A stretch of 64,000 nucleotides of DNA, taken from the NCBI GenBank assembly GCA_050699715.1, contig JBOHFR010000015.1:19309-83308 (forward strand), written 5' to 3'. A program made the translations under genes and the position numbers. The DNA comes from GCA-003244245 sp050699715. GTDB taxonomy: Bacteria; Actinomycetota; Actinomycetes; Mycobacteriales; Pseudonocardiaceae. The notes beneath the pieces are model-generated. The model was not told where the DNA came from, did no database searches, and saw only the letters and a program-made list of their open reading frames with translations. Positions 33,861-41,160 of the stretch are shown in pieces. Positions within the stretch are counted from its first letter, which is position 1, and each line of letters opens with the position of its first letter.

Positions 33861-34949
33861 GTGACAATAGTTGATCTTGATTTGGTCACCGCTGAAGACC
33901 GCACGCGCGAGATGGAGATTGATAATAATTGTGATCTAGTCAAGGCAAGTCAGCGTTCATGGCACGATGTACGAGAATACGTTGGGCGCAACCAGGCAAA
34001 GATGCACACGCGAGCCGTCGAGCTGTACGCGCCATCGTGGCGGCTACCGCAGGAGCCTATGCTCTCTCAGCCCTCTTGGCTGCCCGGTACACCTATTGCC
34101 CTTGAGGATGTCGAACTCGAATGGGAGCCGAATCCGCCAAAACCGATTATCGTGGGCCAGGAACCGGAAGTTCGCTCGCTACTTCCCTTGCGCACCCAGC
34201 GACAAACATTTCCTAGCTATAGTAGCGCCATTCGTTATCTCCGCCCACCTGTTCTGTTTGAAAACCGCCCTTGTTACAGGTTGCTCGACGCAACATTAAG
34301 CGGACATGCTCAAGCCCGCCTTCGGTTCGGTCGGTCCTGTTATTTCGATAAGATAGACGTATCTGAGGCGCTTGTACACGAACTGTCCTCTTTCTTCCTG
34401 CTTCGCCGGGATCCGGCCAAGGTTGTGACGGGAGGCGGTGAATACTGTCTTATTCCGGCCGGCGAGTTTCAGCCAGCAAGCGTCTCCCCTGAGAGTGTAC
34501 TGTCAGATCTGAACATTTGGCGTAATATCGTACGTGAGTACAGCGAAGAGCTACTCGGACAACCGGAACATGACGGAAATAGTGGGTGGCCACTCGACTA
34601 TGATCATTGGCCTTTCTTCCGGGCGATGCAGAAAGCTCGTGAACGAGGTGAACTGCGGGTTTACGTGCTTGGTGTCGCACTCCACGCCTTGAGTCTCAAT
34701 GCCACCATCGTGACTGTCGCGGTCATCGACAGTGCCGTTTTCGACTTTCTGTTCCGCGAGGCGGCTGATGTGAACGCTGAGGGTGAGGTCGTGGTCCGCT
34801 GGGGCGACAAGGAAGAGCATAGCCTTTCATTCGACGAAGCCACTGTCAATCGTTTCCTTCACGCGGAGCGGCTGGTGTCATCCACCGCGATCACTGGATT
34901 AAGTCTCGCTTGGCGACACAGAGCTGACATCCTGAACCCCACCGGGTAG
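33861..34949 (+). CDS. NUDIX-like domain protein paired with an HTH gene
   Basis: A 362-residue product. The first 120 residues are helical and Trp/Pro-rich (ASQRSWHDVREYVGRNQ). The region about 150-330 has FGRSCYFDKIDVSEALVHEL, YCLIPAGEFQPASV and IVREYSEELLG, which resembles the REx2EE core of a NUDIX box, and YVLGVALHALSLNATIVTVA. Similar regions occur at the C-terminus of actinobacterial HTH regulators as a sensor domain. Base composition is less GC-rich than the core genes (many AT-ending codons), suggesting acquisition. Catalysis is unproven because the Gly and Glu spacing of a full NUDIX box is not complete. Confidence 0.5.
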   Translation: MTIVDLDLVTAEDRTREMEIDNNCDLVKASQRSWHDVREYVGRNQAKMHTRAVELYAPSWRLPQEPMLSQPSWLPGTPIALEDVELEWEPNPPKPIIVGQEPEVRSLLPLRTQRQTFPSYSSAIRYLRPPVLFENRPCYRLLDATLSGHAQARLRFGRSCYFDKIDVSEALVHELSSFFLLRRDPAKVVTGGGEYCLIPAGEFQPASVSPESVLSDLNIWRNIVREYSEELLGQPEHDGNSGWPLDYDHWPFFRAMQKARERGELRVYVLGVALHALSLNATIVTVAVIDSAVFDFLFREAADVNAEGEVVVRWGDKEEHSLSFDEATVNRFLHAERLVSSTAITGLSLAWRHRADILNPTG

Positions 34950-35031
34950 CGATCGACCTACGGTGTCCACTTCAAGTCGGTTTGTGTATTGGCTGACCAG
35001 CGGGTGATAATCGACTCGCTCCGTCCGTTCG

Positions 35032-35045
35032 GTGTTACTCTCGTC
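35032..35045 (+). promoter_or_regulatory. Extended -10 promoter motif of HTH paralogue 2
   Basis: GTGTTACTCTCGTC, 35 bp before the TTG of the frameshifted paralogue, matches the shared motif before the other copies. Confidence 0.4.
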
Positions 35046-35079
35046 GTCATTTATTTAATGTGGTCATGGGGCTGACTCG

Positions 35080-35640
35080 TTGAACGCTTAAGCCCATCGT
35101 GCTCAAGGTGCTGCTCCGGCTGCGCCACCTGCAGACCCACCGCGCCTTTTGTCGTGAGCTACGACAGGGTTGCCGCAGCGATCGATCCGACTCTGCGGAG
35201 CGGTTGGCCGAGCAAGGCGCAGTTCTACCGGTGGCTTTCCGGTGACTTGGTGGGACTTCCGTATGTCGACCACTGTCGGATCCTGGAGGGCATGTTTCCC
35301 GACTGGAAGGTCGATCAACTGTTTCACGCGCACGATGAGGGAATCGAGTTCATACCTGAACAGGCTACACCGCAGACACAAAAATTGACCCGACCTGTCC
35401 CGTCAACCGGGTCAGCTGATCAAGGCGTTGGGCAGGTCGTAGCGTTCTATCCGCACAGGGCGGACACTCCGAAACATCTTTGGATGGACCTTGCTGGTTG
35501 GCGCGCAAGAAAATATCGACTTGTTTGCGAATGTCAGCCTGTTCCTTCCCGAAGAAAACCCGGAAGTGATAGAAATTCTCAAAAGAACGCTACGGATATA
35601 TGGCCCCAATCCTGCATCTTTAGCTGTGGCGCGTTCTGTT
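35080..35640 (+). pseudogene. HTH-DUF5919 (PLD-like) fusion, paralogue 2, frameshifted
   Basis: The shared HTH domain can be followed through FYRWLSGDLVGLPYVDHC and FPDWKVDQLFHAHDEGIEF. An extra T after TTGAACGC and an extra C before TACGACAGG break the frame near the start. It then joins VVAFYPHRADTPKHLWMDL, and in another frame GAQENIDLFANVSLFLPEEN, the start of a DUF5919 phospholipase-D-like domain. At least three single-base frame breaks are needed to read it, and the domain is cut short. The DUF5919 assignment rests on the YPHR and LFLPEENPE patterns. Confidence 0.6.
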
Positions 35641-35912
35641 CCATGGCCTCGGCAAGAACGCCCTCAAACTGTGTAATTTCTACATACTTCTCAGCGCCAA
35701 CGGAGTTGACAGACAGGAGTTCATGCATTATTTGTAAAGTCGGTGCGACCGTCGGTGGTAGGGCGCGCCGAAGGAGCGCCTCCTGTAAGTAGCTCGAACG
35801 CCAGAGCGTACGTCGCCTTGCTCACGCCGCCGTTCTCAATGAGTGTGTGGTCGATGTCTCACAGAATGAGCGTTTTCGGGAGCGCAACAATACTCACTGC
35901 CGCATCAGGCAT
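35585..35912 (-). pseudogene. HAD-family phosphatase relic
   Basis: On the minus strand, MPDAAVSIVALPKTLIL is followed by a stop and then DIDHTLIENGG, the DxD motif I of HAD hydrolases (normally LILWDIDHTL, so a TGG codon appears to have become TGA). A GRTD motif follows, and after a one-base shift IMHELLSVN and EKYVEITQFEGVLAEAM continue the cap region. It overlaps the end of the DUF5919 relic and lacks the C-terminal half. Confidence 0.55.
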
Positions 35913-36149
35913 GAGAGTATCATCTCACATCGACCTCGGTGAACACGCGACAGGTGACGTAGTTAGTCTTGATCATCCCGGCGCTAAGGTGGACAATCCC
36001 TGGCCCAACCAAAACCCTTGGACATCTCTGCTCGGAGTGCTCCGCCAGCAGATCGTCAGCGAGCATGAGCACGACCGAAGTTATCAAGCGGTGCGCTGCG
36101 GGCGCCGTGGTCCGCCTCGGCTCTGACCGCATCCGCAGGGGGCTGCCCT

Positions 36150-36552
36150 CGCGCCATCCCGTCGATCTAGCGCAGTCCGACCGCTCGGCGCGCCGCGCGG
36201 ACCGGACCAGCGGCGGTGGTCGCTGTGCGCAACGGCAGCAAACAGGTTGGCTGCATGGTCTCGTACCATTTCAGTCGGCTCGGCAGAGATCCCTGCTCGC
36301 TCATTCTGGCTGCGAGCGGCGCGCCATGTCTGACACGTGAATGCTGCACCGGTGATGGGTCCCAGATTCGCAGCTCCCCGTCGGTGTCGGCGGCGGCTAG
36401 CCAGGACCCATCCGGGGCGACCACCACCGCCCACACCCCGCCAGTCGGGCTGGTAAGGGTGTGGCCGGTGGTGCCGGTGGCCGGATTCCAGATCTACACT
36501 TCCCCGCCACCGAAGATGTCGCCGCCTGCGGGACTGGCTAAGCCCTCGGAGG
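36150..36552 (-). pseudogene. WD40-repeat protein relic
   Basis: Minus-strand frames contain IWNPATGTTGHTLTSPTGGV, then WAVVVAPDGSWLAAADTDGE and LRIWDPSP, two WD40 blades with the GH and WD landmarks. A TAG interrupts the first blade before IWNPATG. No other blades or N-terminal effector are found. It resembles the C-terminal half of STAND-WD40 proteins such as that at 59472-63722. Confidence 0.6.
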
Positions 36553-38040
36553 TTATTTGACGACCCTGGCGAAGCGCAGGAGCTCGGCGATGCCGAAGCG
36601 TCCTTCGCTATTGGCGAGGGTTGGTGTCCAGCTCGGGTAGGTGGAGCGGTAGGAGATCGGGTCAGCATCCAAGAGCCCGAGCAGGACTTCGGTGACGATC
36701 AGAGCACCGACTGCTCCCAGTCGACCGCCGTTATGCCGCAGCTCGGCTTCTTTGAGGATGTAAAACCACAAGTAGATCGGCCCAGTGGTGCCCAGCTCAG
36801 CGTCGCTGAGCGGAACTTCGCCGATCTTCCGGGCGATGTCCTGAGCGGAGGGCAGTTCCTGAGTCTCGCTGCGGAGCAGGTTGCGTACCGCGAGTGAGCG
36901 CAGTTGCCTGAAGATCTCCACCGGTACGTCGGTAACGGGGGGCAGGTCCAGAAGACGGGTGTTGATCTTGGCTTCGATGCGTCTAGCCCGCTGTGGGCGC
37001 CGGTCATCGTCGATGGCGAAGAAGTGGGTGAAGTCCACCGCGAACTCCTCCACCACCGGACCACCCCGCAGATCAGTCCGCTGGTCGGGGGGCGGGAGGG
37101 GGTCGGTGAAGTTGATCGGAAACAGTGGGAGCGTGTGCTTGTCATTGATCGTGTAGTCGGAGCGGATCGTGGGATGCATGAAGCGGAACGCGGCGACAGC
37201 GAACTCGACCGGGATGAACGGATTGCCGTCGGGTGCATAGAACTGCAGCCCGTGCTCCTCGACTCTGTCCACGCTGTCCTGGCCACAGACCAGAGGCAGG
37301 TACTCATGGACGATGATCCACTGGTAGTGCCAGCGCACGATCTGCTGGGCTTTGGCGAGCAGGTCGTCGTAATAGGTTCGCACACTGAGCAGCTGCTCGA
37401 TGGAGGCGTTCGGGGGCGGAGGGGTGGGGTCCGGGGCCGGTGTGAAAGGATCACCGAACACGTCGGTGATCTCCCCGGCCATCAGGGCGTCCACGACCCG
37501 GTTGTGGAATTTGATGAACGCCAGATGGAGCTGGTTGAGCAGCAGATTCTCATCGTTGCGCGGATCACCGATCAGCGCCACACCAGGGGAGCCATCCCCA
37601 GGGACGGTGCGCCCGAGGTCCACCCCATCATGGGAAAGTATGAGTTTGGTGTTATGGGAGACCGTGTCATACAGGTAGGGGTTCGCGAACGGGCCGGAGC
37701 CATAGAGATGGTCCAGATCCAGCATCGGCGGCCGGAAGTTGTGAATCGCCTCTGGGTCGACCTGGCGACCCAGCATCGAGGTGACGTCGAAGGTGATGTT
37801 GTGGTCGATGAACTGCCCGAGGAAGGTGAAACCCGCATCCAACGTGGGGCTATCTTGCGCTGAGGTGGTCTCCCCGCCGTCCATCAGCCCGCCGGGCAGG
37901 CCGAACTCCTCGGCCATCGCGAGACCGGTCGGAGGGCGGGCTTCCAAGGTCGGGAACATCCGACCGAACCGTCCCGTCGGCGGATCAACGCCTCGGGGGA
38001 CGTCCAGACCACGAATCTCAAAACCATGCCGTGTTGACAC
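36553..38040 (-). CDS. Animal-type haem peroxidase family protein
   Basis: A 495-residue protein. GFTFLGQFIDHNITFD contains the distal His typical of the animal peroxidase (cyclooxygenase-like) family. LDLDHLYGSGP, RNDENLLLNQLHLAFIKFHN and WIIVHEYLPLV are further family blocks, the last near the proximal His region. There is no signal peptide, so it is probably cytoplasmic. The GTG start has AGGAG upstream. It looks intact, unlike its neighbours. Bacterial members are scattered and of unknown physiological substrate. Confidence 0.85.
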   Translation of the reverse strand: MSTRHGFEIRGLDVPRGVDPPTGRFGRMFPTLEARPPTGLAMAEEFGLPGGLMDGGETTSAQDSPTLDAGFTFLGQFIDHNITFDVTSMLGRQVDPEAIHNFRPPMLDLDHLYGSGPFANPYLYDTVSHNTKLILSHDGVDLGRTVPGDGSPGVALIGDPRNDENLLLNQLHLAFIKFHNRVVDALMAGEITDVFGDPFTPAPDPTPPPPNASIEQLLSVRTYYDDLLAKAQQIVRWHYQWIIVHEYLPLVCGQDSVDRVEEHGLQFYAPDGNPFIPVEFAVAAFRFMHPTIRSDYTINDKHTLPLFPINFTDPLPPPDQRTDLRGGPVVEEFAVDFTHFFAIDDDRRPQRARRIEAKINTRLLDLPPVTDVPVEIFRQLRSLAVRNLLRSETQELPSAQDIARKIGEVPLSDAELGTTGPIYLWFYILKEAELRHNGGRLGAVGALIVTEVLLGLLDADPISYRSTYPSWTPTLANSEGRFGIAELLRFARVVK

Positions 38041-38489
38041 AAGGACTCCTAATCATAGCGACGCTTGGTAGGAACCACCTCGGGATGAGCTTCCCCATAA
38101 CACGGACACCTTCTGTGTGGGCCAGTGATCTTGACCTGACCCGTTGTGGAGGGTCTCGAAGGGGTCCATACACGGATGCAACACCAGCAAAAGAGGACAA
38201 GCAACGCCCAAAAAATACGGCACACCAACCCTGATCGTGTAAACTTGTGCGGCGAGGGAGACCCGGCGGCAGTGACCGAGCAACGCCGCTTCGGCCAGGG
38301 TACTCCACCGGGATGCGCAGCGCGTCGATCGCGCCGAACAGGGAGGGTCGTCAACAGCGGCCATCTGAGGCTTCTATGACCACCAGCAGCCGCAGGTCAC
38401 GTGCAGACAACAGCAGCGAGATAGGCTTCCCAAGCCCTAGACCGGAACACAAGCGCCTCCGGCGGACCTCGCTCGGGGATGGGCTCCAG

Positions 38490-38509
38490 GTGCCATTAGC
38501 GTGCCATTA
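38490..38509. repeat. Paired GTGCCATTA repeats, candidate integrase arm sites
   Basis: GTGCCATTA occurs at 38490-38498 and 38501-38509, spaced 11 bp, one helical turn. They lie 180 bp from the right nadD repeat, where arm-type sites of a tyrosine integrase would be expected. Confidence 0.35.
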
Positions 38510-38685
38510 AGACCGGTCAACCACGGTCACCAGCGGGGCACTGTGACCCGGCCTGACCACAGATCGAGGCCGCTGACGGCGCAGTGGGCGCAGCCTTCCA
38601 ACGTCAACCAATATCAACCAACGTTTCCGCAGGTCACCGCCCATCTCGACCACCAAAGCCCGGGTCAGGGTTCCCCCAGCCGCGC

Positions 38686-38736
38686 TACATCAGCAAGCGT
38701 GGCCTGTACCGCAGCACACCCCCGTGACCAGCGTCA
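38686..38736 (+). repeat. Right copy of the nadD 3'-end repeat (candidate attR)
   Basis: TACATCAGCAAGCGTGGCCT and onward repeats the nadD end at 32124-32174 with three mismatches, C to T, T to G and A to G. It is not part of any gene here. Confidence 0.75.
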
Positions 38737-38950
38737 GTGTCGCATTCGGCCACTGACGGTAAGTCAGCATGCTGGGCGCCTGAAGCGGCTACTGACAGTT
38801 ACATGATTAGGCTGAGTGGTGCGATCTACTCGGATGGGACGACAGGGCGGCGCGGACGTCCTAGTCTGCCGACGACGCTCGGGGGCGTCCTACATCGGAA
38901 GGATTATCAGTCGAGGGAGCGACCGGAGGTCGCTCGTGAAGTAGAGGATC

Positions 38951-39945
38951 ATGACCAAACCGACTCCCCCCACCGCCGCTCCGACCACCCAAGACGACGA
39001 GAGCCCGATCCATATCCTATCGAATGGTTCCACAAGGCCGACCGGGGCGAGTTGGAGCCGTTCGTGCTCGTCATCGAGGGTTCCATCCCGAACGAGACGA
39101 TCAACGGTGCTGGCTACTTCACTGGTTTCGGCCGCCACGCCGGCACCGACCAGCCGATCACTGTCAACGAGTGGCTGGATAAGCTGGCGCCCAAGGCCAC
39201 GATCGTGCTCGCGGTCGGTACCTGCGCCAGCTACGGCGGCATCCACGCCATGGCGGGCAACCCGACCGGTGCCGTGGGCGTGCCGGACTACTTGGGCTGG
39301 GACTGGAAGTCCAAGGCCGGTATCCCGATCGTCTGCGTGCCTGGCTGTCCGGCGCACCCGGACAATCTTTCCGAGACGATCCTGTACCTGCTCTACCAGG
39401 TCGCCGGGCAGGCGCCGATGATCCCGTTGGACGAGCACCTGCGCCCGCGGTGGCTGTTCGGCGTCACGGTGCACGAGGGTTGCAATCGGGCCGGGTACTA
39501 CGAACAGGGGGAGTTCGCCGAGACGTACGACTCACCGAAGTGCCTGGTGAAGCTCGGATGTGGGGGTCAGGTGGTGAAGTGCAACGTGCCCAAGCGCGGC
39601 TGGATCAATGGTGTCGGTGGGTGCCCGAATGTGGGTGGTATCTGCATTGGCTGCACGATGCCAGGCTTCCCGGACATGTTCATGCCGTTCATGGAGTCGA
39701 TGCCGATCAGTTGGCGCACGGGTTCCGCGCTGGCGGTGACTGAGAGCGAGACCTACGGCTCGGTTATCCGGTCGCTCCGCGAGTTCGCCATCAAGCAGTT
39801 CGACACCGAGCCCCACTGGCGTAAGAAGGGCCCCGAGCTGGTCACCGGCTACATCCCCGACTGGGGCGACGACCGAGCGCAGCCAACGCGGCTCCGTGCG
39901 TGGCGACGCCGAAGCCGGGCCCGCTGGTCCGGGGGGAGCGTGTAG
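38951..39945 (+). pseudogene. [NiFe]-hydrogenase small subunit, internally deleted
   Basis: It starts MTKPTPPTAAPTTQDDESPI, the normal N-terminus of the actinobacterial group 1h small subunit, then at about 39020 jumps out of frame into EWFHKADRGELEPFVLVIEG. About 55-60 codons holding the proximal-cluster Cys pair are missing. The rest is preserved: VPGCPAHPDNLSET, HEGCNRAGYYEQG, CLVKLGCGGQVVKC and GGCPNVGGICIGCTMPGFPD. No large-subunit or hyp genes follow. It is non-functional without the deleted cluster site. Confidence 0.8.
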
Positions 39946-40020
39946 TTGGCGGCCAGCCGACGCTGGCCGTGCTACTCGACGCCTTCTTTCCAGCGGAGGG
40001 TGCACAAGCATCCATGAGAC

Positions 40021-40861
40021 CGTGCGGACCGGCGGTGAACGCGACCCACTCGGTTGCGGTGAACACCAGGGCCGGGCCGGTCGGGTTCTTAGAGTCCCGC
40101 ACGGCCTAGCCGAGCAACCACCGATGGGTCGTCGATGATGTGGCCGCCGATGGCGTACTCCTGGTAGACGGCGTCAGGCAGTAGTTGATCGGGAAAGGCA
40201 AGCAGGGTGAATGGCCCGGTGCCGACATGCAGCCCCAGGTCAAACGGGAGCACCCTGAGGTCGACGTTCGGCCATGTCGCACGGTCGAGCATCTGCGCCA
40301 GCTGCGCGCCTGCGGCCGCCTTATCTCGCGCACATCGCTCCAGGGCACCCTGGGACATCACCGCGCTGAGCTGGAGTGCGTTCGGTCCAGGGAGCCTGCC
40401 CTGGCGTTGCAGCCGGGCCCGCACGAGCCGATCGGTTTCCTTGGCGGGCGGTGGGTCGTTGAGGGCGTAGAGCCTGCGCATGTACTGCTCGGTTTGCAGC
40501 AGTCCCGGAATCATCTCGATGTCCAGGCAGCGCAGCGAGACGGCGTCGGTCTCCAAGCCGACGTAGCCAGCCAGCCACTTGGGCAGTCGGTAGGTGGACC
40601 ACCAGCCGCGCTTGCTGGCCTCCTCTCGGAGCTCTTCGAGTGCGGTGAGCGTCGCCTCGTCGGCTCCGTAGAGGCGGTCGACCAACACGATCAAGTCGGA
40701 TTTGCTGGGGGCGTTGCGGCCCGTCTCGATGTGCCCGATCCAGGGCTCTAAGCAGCCGATGGCCGCTGCCGCATCCGGTCGGCTGACACCTCCGGCGACT
40801 GCGACCCCACGCCGGTTGAGCCCTTTACCTCCGTGCTCGGCTCCCGGCGGCCGTGGGTCAC
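40021..40861 (-). pseudogene. XRE/DUF5753 regulator fused by deletion to a DUF397 tail
   Basis: From the GTG at 40861 the sequence begins VTHGRREPSTEV, then shifts frame into GVSRPDAAAAIGC, HIETGRNAPSK and the DUF5753 sensor (WWSTYRLPKWLAGYVGLE, IPGLLQTEQYMRRLY, QEYAIGGHIIDDPSVVARL). It then stops and, in another frame, continues VRDSKNPTGPALVFTATEWV, the second half of a DUF397 protein. DUF5753 regulators and DUF397 proteins are normally neighbours, so one deletion joined them. Neither is complete. Confidence 0.7.
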
Positions 40862-41105
40862 CACCCAAGCCCGAGGAGAACATCAATGATGCGGCCCTCA
40901 CCATCAGACGGGACCGGCCTTCCCTTCCTGCGCGGCGCCGACGACACCCCCATTCCCTTCTGCTGTACGTCCGCTTCCGCGACGAAACGGTCGCCCTGCG
41001 GCCCGACTTCGTGCGGGTCCTGACCATTCCGGATGGTGGCTGATGCCCCTCTCACAATACGCCAAGCACCTTCTTTGCCTCATCTGGTCTCGGCGTCTTC
41101 CAGTC

Positions 41106-41119
41106 GTGCTAGTCTCGTC
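41106..41119 (+). promoter_or_regulatory. Extended -10 promoter motif of HTH paralogue 3
   Basis: GTGCTAGTCTCGTC, 42 bp before the GTG start, matches the motif before paralogues 1 and 2. A strong AAGGAGG ribosome site follows. Confidence 0.5.
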
Positions 41120-41160
41120 TTGCGATCAAGTCTCGGCTAGCGTTCAAGGAGGTCAACCCG

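Larger units (their letters stand above)
32124..38736. mobile_element. Putative integrated element in the 3' end of nadD
   Basis: The 3' end of nadD with its stop region (32124-32174) is repeated at 38686-38736 with 48 of 51 bases identical. The mismatch within the coding part is synonymous. Elements that integrate into the ends of genes leave exactly this pattern. Between the repeats are an AICE-module relic, HTH-family genes, HAD and WD40 relics and a haem peroxidase. No integrase gene survives between them, so the call is inference from the repeat. Confidence 0.5.
38041..38950. other. Gene-poor region with the right nadD repeat
   Basis: No intact gene is seen in 910 bp. It holds paired GTGCCATTA repeats at 38490 and 38501, the nadD 3' repeat at 38686-38736, and an 8-bp inverted repeat GAGCGACC/GGTCGCTC near 38917-38936 ahead of the hydrogenase relic. 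On the minus strand near 38420-38475 the piece PEALVFRSRAWEAYLAAVV resembles the tail of a DUF397 protein, at low confidence. Confidence 0.5.

Noticed and set aside
36084..36668. Arg/Pro-rich frame on the minus strand beside the WD40 relic
   Set aside because: Low-complexity composition and overlap with the peroxidase end. The WD40 pattern is in another frame.
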